Shown: piece by piece, positions 17,544-26,646 of the stretch
How positions within the stretch are numbered: position 1 is the stretch's first letter
Layout of the letters: the number at the start of each line of letters is the position of its first letter
NCBI GenBank assembly: GCA_022842325.1
Contig: JALHPU010000026.1
Location: forward strand, 1-60,264
Length of the DNA: 60,264 nucleotides
Direction of reading: 5' to 3'
Source: Sulfuritalea sp.
Lineage (GTDB): Bacteria > Pseudomonadota > Gammaproteobacteria > Burkholderiales > Rhodocyclaceae
Notes under the pieces: generated by a model
The model's database searches: none
What the model was told of the DNA's origin: nothing
Seen by the model: only the letters and a program-made list of their open reading frames with translations
Translations under genes and position numbers: made by a program

Positions 17544-18140
17544 ATGGCACGACGGACCTTCTTTAGCTTTCACTACAAGCCGGACGTGTCGCGAGCGTGG
17601 GTCGTCAAGAACTCGCAGGTTATTAAGGACCGCGAGGATGCTGGCTTTCTTGACAGCTCAGCATTCGAGGAAGCGCAGCGCAAAGACCCGGACTCGTTGA
17701 AGAGCTTTCTCCGCAAGGAGATGGAGGGCTCAAGCGTAGTGTGCGCGCTCGCAGGAGCCGAGACAGCGCTTAGACGATGGGTGCGATTCGAGATCATGCA
17801 GGGCATCTGGGACGAGCGCGGACTATTCGGCATTCGGATTCACACCATTGCTGACCTGAACCAAAAGACCACAACGGCAGGGCCGAACCCATTCGATCTG
17901 CTGGGTGTCTACGTCGATGACAAGAAAATGTACTTCACGGAACGCGCATCAGTCTCGGACAAGTGGACCTACACCGCGGACTTCGGGAAACAGATGCTGC
18001 CGAAGTGGGCGTATGGGGCGATCCCGAGCAATGGGAGCTATCCGCTGAGCAACTTCTTCTCGCTGCGGTCTTGGTCGTCCAACGCTCACAACGAGATCGG
18101 TGGATGGATCGAAACCGCTGCGAAGCAAGCTAATCGATGA
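17544..18140 (+). CDS. thsB: ThsB, TIR-like sensor and signal synthase of Thoeris
   Basis: A 198-residue TIR-like (DUF1863-type) protein. It starts RRTFFSFHYKPDVSRAW, the first beta strand and loop typical of ThsB, continues with FLDSSAF, and has VVCALAGAETALRRWVRFEI with the putative catalytic Glu83 (BcThsB1 uses Glu85). The length matches known ThsB (about 200). A GGGGAGAG Shine-Dalgarno precedes ATG 17544. On infection ThsB makes a cyclic ADP-ribose isomer from NAD that activates ThsA. There is one thsB copy here. It is followed after 3 bp by a HEPN-type gene. Confidence 0.93.
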   Translation: MARRTFFSFHYKPDVSRAWVVKNSQVIKDREDAGFLDSSAFEEAQRKDPDSLKSFLRKEMEGSSVVCALAGAETALRRWVRFEIMQGIWDERGLFGIRIHTIADLNQKTTTAGPNPFDLLGVYVDDKKMYFTERASVSDKWTYTADFGKQMLPKWAYGAIPSNGSYPLSNFFSLRSWSSNAHNEIGGWIETAAKQANR

Positions 18141-18143
18141 GGT

Positions 18144-19139
18144 TTGACGTTGGCCCCAGAAGCGACATTGGAGGGTGACACGTACCGGGCTCGGATTCGG
18201 ATCCGCGTCGCCAAGAAGCTTAACGTGGCCAGTAGCAAGTACCCGGTTGCGGTAGCCGGTCGTGAGGCGCTGCTGCAAGCGCCGACCGAGGAGACCTCGA
18301 TTCAAGACAGCGACTGGCTGGTCATCAACACCCGCGGATTCGCCGATGACGCGAGCGCCCGCATCTTCGGCCGAAACTTGCAGATGTCGCTCCATCTGGC
18401 TTCGGCAGTCACGCGCCTTGGCTTGGATCCTGGGCAAGACCTACCGACGTCTGGGCCGGCGCAGCACGTCAAGCAACACATTGCCGAGAACACCGGAGCT
18501 AAGGTTAGAGACAACGTGCATGGGCTCGACGTCTTTGTCGACGATCCGAACGTGACGTTTTTCAATCTTCAGGCGACTGGATTGGTACGTGCAAACCCAG
18601 CCCCCTTCCTATCGTATGCGGCTGAGTTGCATGGCGCGGTGGAGGGCATGTCGGAAGAGGCGCGCGCCGTCGTCTTACTCATGAACTTCGCACTGATGCG
18701 ACCGGAGCCGGTGGCTCAGATCATCTTCTGCATTTCTGCTGTAGAGATGCTTGGACAGGAGGATCAATGGTCTGAGGCTCAGAAGGTCATGCTCAAACAG
18801 CTTGCCGGCTCAGTCCAAGGGATGGCAGTTGGCAGTGAACCGGAGCGGAGTGAAGTGGCTGATGCCATCAGGCGTACCCTCCATCGCATTTCGCTGCGCC
18901 AAGGGGTCTTTCGACTTCTGGACCGCCTGAACCTATCGCACCTGCGGAAGTCATGGGACGCAATCTACGGCGAACGCAGCAAGCTCGTACACGGGCTGGC
19001 GCCTGTACCAGGCGCCAGATATGAAGATCTAGCGGGCCGCACTGTGACCCTTTGTGGCCGGATCTTGCTGACGAGGGTGGCGCAGGAAGTTCCGGCGATC
19101 AAGAAGCACGTCGATACGTTCTACCCTTTGCTTCCATAG
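18144..19139 (+). CDS. HEPN-domain protein coupled to Thoeris
   Basis: A protein of about 331 residues, not part of the standard two-gene Thoeris system. The N-terminal 190 residues have no motif I know. The C-terminal half is helical (FCISAVEMLGQEDQWSEAQK, FRLLDRLNLSHLRKSWDAIY) and ends in GERSKLVHGLAP. This is an Apea-like HEPN domain with the R-x4-H motif Arg278/His283 that forms the active site of HEPN ribonucleases. The start is unclear: TTG at 18144 or 18150, 3-9 bp after the thsB stop and without a separate ribosome-binding site, so translation is probably coupled to thsB. Toxic RNase, modulator or passenger are all possible. Confidence 0.6.
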   Translation: MTLAPEATLEGDTYRARIRIRVAKKLNVASSKYPVAVAGREALLQAPTEETSIQDSDWLVINTRGFADDASARIFGRNLQMSLHLASAVTRLGLDPGQDLPTSGPAQHVKQHIAENTGAKVRDNVHGLDVFVDDPNVTFFNLQATGLVRANPAPFLSYAAELHGAVEGMSEEARAVVLLMNFALMRPEPVAQIIFCISAVEMLGQEDQWSEAQKVMLKQLAGSVQGMAVGSEPERSEVADAIRRTLHRISLRQGVFRLLDRLNLSHLRKSWDAIYGERSKLVHGLAPVPGARYEDLAGRTVTLCGRILLTRVAQEVPAIKKHVDTFYPLLP

Positions 19140-19527
19140 TGAGATTTTCGGAGGGACTCACGACAGGTTACCGGCGCATTGCTGCCCGTGACGGGCGAGT
19201 ATGCGAATGACCGCAGTGGCCGACCGTGGGCATCAGGTCAGTCTCAGTCCGCTCAGCATCTCTTATCTGCCCTTCCGTCATGAGTCCTAACGAACGGCAG
19301 CATTTTTGACGGGCGAATATAAACTGTTGCCCCAAAGATGCTGCTTGCGAGAACCGATTGGACCCTTGCATAGCTACCCGAAGGAGGGGTCACAGAAGCC
19401 GGCACACTCCGGAAGGCTGCAGTTGTAGCAATAAAGGCGCGACAGGAGTTCACTACGTGGCACAGTGCGAGTCGAGGAGGCATTGCTGGCGAAGCTATGA
19501 CAATCAGACAAGACTCACGGACAAAAT
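19140..19527 (+). other. Gap before the STAND-like gene
   Basis: 388 bp without a supported gene. A GACGGGCGA motif occurs twice, near 19191 and 19309, the second followed by an AT-rich ATATAAACTG. The segment presumably carries the promoter of the large gene at 19528, whose ATG has no clear Shine-Dalgarno. Confidence 0.35.
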
Positions 19528-22500
19528 ATGACTTCGCCTGAACTCACTGGCGGTGCAGGATTTACCTACGAGGACGCTGTCGCGGCGCATTACCTCGCGG
19601 CCATGGTAGGCGTCACGACGGCGGCGGCCCTCGACGCGAGGGTCGTACAGCGGGTCGCCCAGCAACAGGCCGACTTCGGCGAACCGCTCGACGACGTGAT
19701 CGTGGATGCCGCCTCCTTGGCGGACGGAACGGTCATGCGGCTGTCGCTGCAGGTCAAGCGTTCGCTCACGATCTCGGAGGCGGAGACCAATAGCGACTTC
19801 AGAGAGGTGATCCAGCGTAGCTGGCAGACGTTGCAGAATCCTGACTTTCGGGAGCATGTTGACCGTGTCGGTGCGGTCACGGGGTCGGTGGCGGAAGAGA
19901 CGTCCAGAGCTTTCGCGACTGTTTGCGAATGGGCTCGGGCTTCCGACACAGCTGCGGTCTTCATGCAACGGTTTGTCGACGGCGGGAATGCCTCGGCCAC
20001 TCACCGCGCTGTGGCCGAAGCGGTTCGAATGGTTGCACAGGGTATAGGCACACCTTTGTCCGACGACCAGCTGTACCGCCTGCTTTCGCATTTGGTGCTG
20101 ATCCGGTTTGACTTCCTTCACGCCGGATCAACGCACGAAGCGGCCGCTATTGTCAGCCTGCAGCGCACGTTGGCGCCGGAGCAAGCGGCGCGCGCCGGCG
20201 ACTTGTGGGATTTGTTGCGCCAGTTCGCCCGAGATGGTGCGGGCCGTAGCGCTGTGCACACCCGCGCATCGCTGGTGCGCGCGCTGACTGGCTGGCGCTT
20301 CACGGGGGCGCCCGCGTTCGCCGGCGACATGCAGACCCTGCGCGACAGCACGCGCCACTGGCTCGACCAGCAGGCCGACGACATCGGGGGGACGCACCTT
20401 ACGCGCCAGGTGCTACGCGACCAGCTCGGCGCTCAGATGGCGGCCCACCGTCTGACGCTGATCAAAGGCCTGCCTGGTACCGGCAAGACGGTGCTACTGC
20501 GTGACCTGGTGCAAAAGCTGGCCGCAAATGGCAACACCTTGCTTCTCACCGCCAATCGGCTCTCTGGCCGCAGCTGGTCGGAGCATGCTCGCGCGATTGG
20601 CTTGGTGACGACATCGATCGAGCCGCTGCTAGTTGAGGTCGCGGCCACCGGTCATGCCACGATCCTCATCGATGGACTAGACCGCATCGCTCCTGAACAG
20701 CGCGCGATCGTGACCGACTTGCTCGGCCAGCTTTTGGCGAACCCTACGCTTGTCGACTGGCGCGTGGTCGCCACCGCGCGTGACGCCGGCATCGAACCCC
20801 TGCGTAACTGGGTTCCTCCCGCACTGCTCGCCAACGGTGGCGTGGGTTATGTCGATGTGGAGAACTTGACGGATGAAGAGGCGAGCTCCCTCGCGGATTC
20901 ACTGCCGGCGTTGGGGCCACTTCTGACTGGCGGAAACGAGCGCGTGCGCACACTGGCACGCCGCCCGTTCTTTGCTGCGGTGTTGGCACGGGGGTTCTCG
21001 CGGGCGGCGTACCCTTCCGGGTTCGCGCCTCAGTCGGAGGTGGATCTCGTGGAGGCCTGGTGGATGCGGGGCGGCTATGACGCCCACGCGCCCCAGGCCC
21101 TGGCGCGGCAGCGGGGTCTGATCGAGCTGGCGCAGCGTAGCGCGCCCGACCTAGGCCGCAATGTCAGCATCCGTGACCTGTCGACGGCGACGCGGGACGT
21201 GCTCCCGGCACTGGTAGAGGACGGCCTGGTGCAGCAGGTGCGCACGGGTCATACAGCGCAGTTCAGTCACGACATCTTCTTCGAGTGGTCGTTCCTCCAC
21301 CTGCTGCTGGATCAGGGCGACGAATGGATCGCATCCCTGACCGAGGCCGGTGAACCGCCTGCCCTGGCGCGGGTGGTGGAGCTGCTGTCGCAGGCGACCT
21401 ATCCGGTTCCTGATCAGTGGCCGCGCGACTTACACGCGCTCGAGCGGGCTCAAGTGCGGCCACAGTGGTTGCGCGCTTGGCTCGTGGCGCCGGTTTTCAG
21501 CCCACGCTTCGCCGAGCATGCCGACATGTTCGCTGGTTTATTGGCGGCGAACGACCATCGGCTCTTTGGAAAGCTCTTGGTGTGGATACAGGCCGAGAAG
21601 ACGACGCCCAATCCCATGGTGCTGTCGGGTGCTCTCGGCGGCGATCTGGACGCCGCCGCGCGTATCCGCATCGCGGACTCGCTGGGTTGGCCGTCGGACT
21701 TCGCGGCGTGGCGCCGCCTGCTCACGTGGACGATCGAACAGATCGAGTCAATCCCGGACACGCACATGGCGGACCTCGTCACGCTGTTCGAAACATGGCA
21801 GGTTGTTGCCGCAGACTACGCCAACGCAGTGTCGCAGAGCATCGTGGCGCAGTGCGCAACCTGGTTGCACGCGATCGAGGACGAGCATGCGGACCACCGG
21901 TTCAGGTACAGCAGGCCGGCGAACGGTGCCGCGCCGCGACCGCGAGTCCCCACGCAACTGGAGACGGAGCTGCGTTCATTGGTGCTGCGGGCAGCGCGCG
22001 CTTACCCGGATGTAGTGGGCACCTATCTTACGAAGGTCGAGACAATCGAGCGCTGTTCCGATAAGACGTTCCGCGAGCTCATAACCTACGCGCCGTTGCT
22101 GGCGCAGACGCACCCTGCGCAGCTCGCGCGAGTTGCCCGTCGCTGGCTGATGAAGGAGCTGCCTAACGACGCATCGGCACGGTGGATTCGAGAGGCGCGT
22201 GAACAGAGCCTTCGGCGCAATGAGGTCGCGGCGATCCCGCCGGAGAACCGATCGCGATTGGACGAACTCATGCTCTCGAGCCCGTCAATCATGCACCACT
22301 CGTTCTCCCGCCACGATTGGGACCGGTTGTCGATCGGCGGCGACCACCAGGGTTTCTTCCCCGCCTCGCCGCTGCGCGAGCCGTTCCACTCGCTTCTCAT
22401 GCACGATCCGGCGACAGCGCTCTCGCTGATCCGCGACGTAACGAACCACGCGACCACGGCGTGGCGTCAGCTGCATCGCCATTGGCATAACAGCGAGACA

Positions 22501-24927
22501 CCGTTGCCACTCGTATTGGTTTTCCCGTGGGGACAACAGGAATTCTGGGGGGACGACCGGCACTACTTCTGGTTCCGTGGTCATGGCGGGCCGCAGGTCG
22601 TGGGGTGCGCTCTTATGGCGCTGGAACGCTGGGCCATTGCACAGCTCGATGCCGACCGCCCGCTGGACGAGGTGCTGCAACAGTTGCTGGATGGGCATAC
22701 CAGCATCGGCATACTGGGAATTGCAGTGCACCTTGCCTTGCGAGCCAAGGACGTGTCACCCACGACTTTAGCGTTGCTGCGTAGCCTCCGCCTGTGGCGA
22801 CTCGACCTGCAGCGCATGGTCCAGGAACAGCAATTGCACAGCGCCGGCCTTATCGGCTTCGAAACGAGAGGCGCCGACGCGGCGCACCGCCAAGCTGTCG
22901 CTGATAACATTGAGATGACATCGCGCTGCTTGGAACTGCGCAACTTGGTACCATTCTTCGTCCTCGGTGGCGACGCGGCCCTGCGGGACGCATGCCGCGC
23001 GGCTCTCGATGATTTCCCGAATAGGCTGGAATTCGCCTACCAGGAAGAGGCGCAGAACCCCGAGCGTGTGGCCGAACTGCGCCGCACGGCCGAACTCTGG
23101 ACTGAGCTGGGCCATGTCGAGAACTACACAACCGAGCCGATCCCCGGCCGCGACGATGTGGTTCAGATCTCGATGAGCAGTCCGCGGCACGAAGCTCCCG
23201 AGGTGCAAGCGTCCCTGCAGCGCCATGCGCAGGCGGCGCGCGAGACGCAGTTGTGGCTGTGGGTGGACAAGTGCTTCACGTCGCGCCACTGGGCACCGGG
23301 CTTCTCGGTGGACGAGGCCGTCGAGCGTGCAAGGGAACTGATTGAAGCAGCTGCTGCAGGGCGGTCAATGTCGCTGATGCCCGGCAGCGGGCTCACGGAA
23401 GGCGCGATTGCGGGAACGGCAGCGGCCGTGATTTGCTTTTCCGATGCGAGCGGGCAAGAGGCCTGGGCCAATGCCACGATCGAAAGCTTCCGAGTTGAGC
23501 AGGACGAGATGTCCGACGACACATTTGCTGGATCAGTGATCCCTTGGCACCCGAAGATCTTCGTGGCGCATGCGTTGGCCTCGCGTATCAAATCGGGCGG
23601 TGAACATCCCGGCGACCGTGAGGCGCTCTATGGCCTGATCGCGCACCCGCTCGATGCGGTCTCGTTCGTTGCGCTGGCCGGTGTCGCAGGCTGCTGGGAA
23701 CGCGATGCGCGGTTCGCTTGGTGCGGCCTAAACCTCGGGCTGCGGTTGGCGCAGCTCGTAAGAAGGCGAGACATGCACCGGCTCGACGCCGATGCCCGGC
23801 GGCAGGTGGAATCGGACCATCGGGCCGCGACTTTGGCCGCGGCCCTCGACGAGTGCCGGGCGCAAGGTCCGCTGCCTGCCTGGGTGCGCCCTCGGCCTTC
23901 GTGGGTGCAGGCGGAGCCGGACGCTGAGAATCCGCAGGCCGTAGACGCAGGTGAGGAAGACGCGTGGCAGAGCGCCGACGATCTCTGGGATAGCCAGTAC
24001 GCCGCAAAGGTCTTGCAGAAAGTGCCGGTGGCAGCCGTCATGGCGAGTGCGGGCCGTGCGTACTATGTGGACGTCCTCGAGGCGTTTGTCGCCTGGACGC
24101 TCGACACGATCAACCCGGCGTGGCGAGCCGAGCGGCGCCGAGGCCGCGAGCGTGGCGATGGAAACCTGTACGAGTGGGAGGATCAGCTGGGTCGGATGGT
24201 GGCAAGCGTTGCACCCCATCTCCCAGCCGACGAGATCTTGCGGAGGTTGTTGCGGCCGATCCTTGTGCAGCCCGACGACATCGCGATGCGGCTGCTCGCG
24301 CCGTTTACTTTGTCGCTAGTCTGCGGCGAAGTCCTCGATGCACAGGAGATTCGGCATGACACCCTGCACCTGCTGCAGGCCGTGCTCGAACGAACGCTGG
24401 AGAACGACGACCTGCGCCGCTCGTCATACAACGACGGGCGCATTGGCGGCTTTGACCTACCGGAGCTAGTGAAGTCGCTGCTCTTCGTGGTCGTCGAGCA
24501 AGCCCCCGGCGCCGCACGCTTCGCCAACGGTCGCTGGGACGACCTCGGCCAGGTGATGCCGCTGGTTGACCGCATGGTGCGCGCCGCCGGTTGGCACCCC
24601 TACGTCGCGCGCCAGTTCGTAACGCTATGTGATCGTTCCGGTGCTGCTTACCCGGCTGACGCGTTTGCCAATCAAGTGCTGGCGCAGATCGTTGATGGAC
24701 GCCTGCCTGCGGGCTGGAAGGGTTCCTTGGTACCAGCCGCGATCGCGGCTCTGGTGCAGGCGCACGCCGACCGACAGCATCCGTTGCCGGCTGCACTAGC
24801 CCGCAAGCTACTGCAGGTGCTTGATGCGCTGGTCGACCTCGGGGATCGCCGCAGCGCGGCATTGCAGCAGAGCGAGTCATTTCGCGGCGTTGGCCTCGCC
24901 GCGCTAACAGAGTCGCTAGGCGAATAG
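19528..24927 (+). CDS. Giant nuclease-STAND NTPase, candidate anti-phage sensor
   Basis: A 1799-residue protein in three parts. Residues 1-170 resemble the Cap4/DUF4297-type endonuclease fold: GFTYEDAVAAHYLAAM with Glu15, EPLDDVIVD with Asp56 and LSLQVKRS with Gln75/Lys77. Residues about 280-620 form a P-loop NTPase of STAND/NACHT style, with Walker A GLPGTGKT (314-321), Walker B ATILIDGLDRI (Asp382), an arginine-rich VVATARDAG strand and a winged-helix-like segment ending in QFSHDIFFEW. About 1100 further residues are helical, probably HEAT/TPR-like repeats acting as sensor. The layout recalls Avs-type proteins, in which repeats recognise phage proteins and trigger the nuclease. It follows Thoeris on the same strand. 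Family identity is inferred. Confidence 0.65.
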   Translation: MTSPELTGGAGFTYEDAVAAHYLAAMVGVTTAAALDARVVQRVAQQQADFGEPLDDVIVDAASLADGTVMRLSLQVKRSLTISEAETNSDFREVIQRSWQTLQNPDFREHVDRVGAVTGSVAEETSRAFATVCEWARASDTAAVFMQRFVDGGNASATHRAVAEAVRMVAQGIGTPLSDDQLYRLLSHLVLIRFDFLHAGSTHEAAAIVSLQRTLAPEQAARAGDLWDLLRQFARDGAGRSAVHTRASLVRALTGWRFTGAPAFAGDMQTLRDSTRHWLDQQADDIGGTHLTRQVLRDQLGAQMAAHRLTLIKGLPGTGKTVLLRDLVQKLAANGNTLLLTANRLSGRSWSEHARAIGLVTTSIEPLLVEVAATGHATILIDGLDRIAPEQRAIVTDLLGQLLANPTLVDWRVVATARDAGIEPLRNWVPPALLANGGVGYVDVENLTDEEASSLADSLPALGPLLTGGNERVRTLARRPFFAAVLARGFSRAAYPSGFAPQSEVDLVEAWWMRGGYDAHAPQALARQRGLIELAQRSAPDLGRNVSIRDLSTATRDVLPALVEDGLVQQVRTGHTAQFSHDIFFEWSFLHLLLDQGDEWIASLTEAGEPPALARVVELLSQATYPVPDQWPRDLHALERAQVRPQWLRAWLVAPVFSPRFAEHADMFAGLLAANDHRLFGKLLVWIQAEKTTPNPMVLSGALGGDLDAAARIRIADSLGWPSDFAAWRRLLTWTIEQIESIPDTHMADLVTLFETWQVVAADYANAVSQSIVAQCATWLHAIEDEHADHRFRYSRPANGAAPRPRVPTQLETELRSLVLRAARAYPDVVGTYLTKVETIERCSDKTFRELITYAPLLAQTHPAQLARVARRWLMKELPNDASARWIREAREQSLRRNEVAAIPPENRSRLDELMLSSPSIMHHSFSRHDWDRLSIGGDHQGFFPASPLREPFHSLLMHDPATALSLIRDVTNHATTAWRQLHRHWHNSETPLPLVLVFPWGQQEFWGDDRHYFWFRGHGGPQVVGCALMALERWAIAQLDADRPLDEVLQQLLDGHTSIGILGIAVHLALRAKDVSPTTLALLRSLRLWRLDLQRMVQEQQLHSAGLIGFETRGADAAHRQAVADNIEMTSRCLELRNLVPFFVLGGDAALRDACRAALDDFPNRLEFAYQEEAQNPERVAELRRTAELWTELGHVENYTTEPIPGRDDVVQISMSSPRHEAPEVQASLQRHAQAARETQLWLWVDKCFTSRHWAPGFSVDEAVERARELIEAAAAGRSMSLMPGSGLTEGAIAGTAAAVICFSDASGQEAWANATIESFRVEQDEMSDDTFAGSVIPWHPKIFVAHALASRIKSGGEHPGDREALYGLIAHPLDAVSFVALAGVAGCWERDARFAWCGLNLGLRLAQLVRRRDMHRLDADARRQVESDHRAATLAAALDECRAQGPLPAWVRPRPSWVQAEPDAENPQAVDAGEEDAWQSADDLWDSQYAAKVLQKVPVAAVMASAGRAYYVDVLEAFVAWTLDTINPAWRAERRRGRERGDGNLYEWEDQLGRMVASVAPHLPADEILRRLLRPILVQPDDIAMRLLAPFTLSLVCGEVLDAQEIRHDTLHLLQAVLERTLENDDLRRSSYNDGRIGGFDLPELVKSLLFVVVEQAPGAARFANGRWDDLGQVMPLVDRMVRAAGWHPYVARQFVTLCDRSGAAYPADAFANQVLAQIVDGRLPAGWKGSLVPAAIAALVQAHADRQHPLPAALARKLLQVLDALVDLGDRRSAALQQSESFRGVGLAALTESLGE

Positions 24928-25194
24928 GACGCTCGCCCGTCGTCGTTGTCGATCAAGCGTTCATAGCTGCCGTTCGCGTCGACGTCTCCGCAGCCAGGCA
25001 GCATGCCCGTGCGTAATCTTGACGAAATAGTATGCAGCACTTGGCAGTGCACCCTCACCGGCAAGCTGGCCCAAAACGTGGTTTGAGGTTGAGTGATGGG
25101 ATGGACTCCCCCCTTTTGTTGGCGCAGTGTATGCGCGGCTGAAGCTCATTGGTCGTGGGTATCAGCACCGTACAACTCCAAGGAGGAATCCAAA

Positions 25195-26280
25195 ATGCAT
25201 GCTACTACTGTTGCCGTGGATCTTGCAAAAAGTGTCTTCCAGCTGGCCGTGGCCGATGCGTCCTGGAAGGTCATCGAAACGCACCGCCTGACCCGTACCC
25301 AGTTCGAACGCTGGTTCGCCAATCGGGACGTAGGTCTGGTCGTCATGGAAGCCTGCGGCTCGGCCCATCATTGGGCGCGCTGGCTGGATCGGCTCGGGAT
25401 TGCGGTCAAGCTCTTGCCGGCCGCTCACATCCGCGCCTACGTGAAGCGCAACAAGACCGATGCCGCCGATGCCTGCGCGCTCCTGGAAGCGGCACGCGCC
25501 TCCGACATCGTCCCGGTCAAGGTGAAGTCGGTCGAGCAGCAGGCTTTGCAGGGCCTGCATCGCACCCGTTCGCTGTGGATGAGCACCCGCACGTCGCGCA
25601 TCAATGCCTTGCGCGGCTTCTGCCGGGAGTTCGGCCTGGCGATTCCCCAAGGCGCCCGCACCGGCGTCGAAGCCATCAGCCGGGTTTTGGCCGATCCGAA
25701 TTCTGCGGTGCCCGGCCTGATTCGCGGCTCGATGAAATTGCTGGTGGAGGAAATCCGCCTGCTCGAAGTCCGCATTGCCCAACTGGAGCGGGAACTGCAC
25801 GAGGTGGTGAAGCATAGTCCGGCCTGTACGACCCTGCTGTCGATTCCCGGTGTCGGTCTGCTGACGGCCACGGCGATGGTGGCGGCGACCGGCGGATCGG
25901 TGAGCCATTTCAAGGATGCCCGGCATTTTGCGAGCTGGTTCGGGCTCACGCCACGGGAGTTCAGTTCGGGCAACAGTCGCGTGCTGGGGCGTATCTCGAA
26001 ACGCGGCGACCGCTACTTGCGCATGTTGCTCACCCATGGCGCACGTTCGGTGTTGCGAGCCGCAGCCACGGCCCGCACAGTGGGGCGCAGTCTGGATGGC
26101 TTGCGTACCTGGGCCACCGCGGTGCAGGCGCGCACCAATCACAACAAGGCGGCGTGTGCGCTGGCCAACAAGATGGCGCGCATCTGTTACGCCACTTTGC
26201 GCGATGCCACGCCCTATGGCGAACCAGCGCCACGGTTGTCGCGCAAGATCGAGCGTCTGAGTTTTGCTGTTGCTGTTTAG
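25195..26280 (+). CDS. IS110/IS1111-type DEDD transposase
   Basis: A 361-residue RNA-guided recombinase. The N-terminal DEDD/RuvC-like domain starts TVAVDLAKSVFQLAV, has VVMEACGSAHHWARWL, and RNKTDAADACALLEAAR with the paired acidic residues. The C-terminal Tnp20 domain contains LLSIPGVGLLTATAMVAATG and ARHFASWFGLTPREFSSGNS with the conserved serine. The start at 25195 is supported by AAGGAGG 8 bp upstream. The insertion lies between the STAND-like gene and the regulator at 26647. Confidence 0.95.
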   Translation: MHATTVAVDLAKSVFQLAVADASWKVIETHRLTRTQFERWFANRDVGLVVMEACGSAHHWARWLDRLGIAVKLLPAAHIRAYVKRNKTDAADACALLEAARASDIVPVKVKSVEQQALQGLHRTRSLWMSTRTSRINALRGFCREFGLAIPQGARTGVEAISRVLADPNSAVPGLIRGSMKLLVEEIRLLEVRIAQLERELHEVVKHSPACTTLLSIPGVGLLTATAMVAATGGSVSHFKDARHFASWFGLTPREFSSGNSRVLGRISKRGDRYLRMLLTHGARSVLRAAATARTVGRSLDGLRTWATAVQARTNHNKAACALANKMARICYATLRDATPYGEPAPRLSRKIERLSFAVAV

Positions 26281-26542
26281 TCTGCAAGGAGAAAACATCT
26301 TGAGTTCCACGTCCCCGCGCTTGCTTTGAGACTGATCGCCCATCATGGCTAATCGGGTCGCACCCTCACGCAACGATGCCGATAACTCTGCCGGCAGCTT
26401 CATGCTTGCCGTTTGTAGCGATTGGCACTGCGTGCGCAGATTCCATGTCGGCACGGGCCACTCAGAGCCCACTTACGATGCCGGATATACGACTGCATGC
26501 GCTTCCCAACAGCCAGACCTATCGATCAGCTCTCTTGACTTC
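26281..26542 (+). ncRNA. Probable bridge-RNA region of the IS1111 element
   Basis: In IS1111-subgroup elements the bridge RNA that pairs with target and donor DNA is encoded downstream of the transposase. This 262-bp tract between the stop codon and right repeat has no coding signal and is in the right place and size range. I did not fold it or identify the guide loops. Confidence 0.5.
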
Positions 26543-26606
26543 GGGGGGAGTCCATATACGGCTGTTAGGTGCGGCATTGCCGACCGATTCGGATCGCGGC
26601 CTCAAG

Positions 26607-26622
26607 GTCGGCTTAGGCCGAC
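26607..26622 (+). repeat. GTCGGC-GCCGAC hairpin, copy 1
   Basis: GTCGGC, loop TTAG, GCCGAC: a perfect 6-bp stem preceded by CAAG. A second copy with loop TTTG and the same flank is at 59110-59125. Confidence 0.4.
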
Positions 26623-26646
26623 AAGCCGCCCGGTGAGCCATCGTCC

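Larger units (their letters stand above)
25101..26555 (+). mobile_element. IS110-family element, IS1111 subgroup
   Basis: Matching inverted repeats ATGGACTCCCCCC (25101-25113) and GGGGGGAGTCCAT (26543-26555) lie near the ends. IS1111-type elements have such subterminal repeats and a long noncoding 3' part, as seen here (260 bp after the transposase against about 80 bp before it). True ends should lie a few bases outside the repeats. No target duplication is expected. The transposase is complete. Confidence 0.88.

Noticed and set aside
25162..26472. 436-codon minus-strand frame
   Set aside because: Antisense to the IS110 transposase; typical of high-GC codon bias.
26556..26640. Integron attC site next to the IS1111 element (GTTAGGT core-like sequence)
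   Set aside because: Only one core-site match; no partner site, imperfect palindrome or integron integrase seen.
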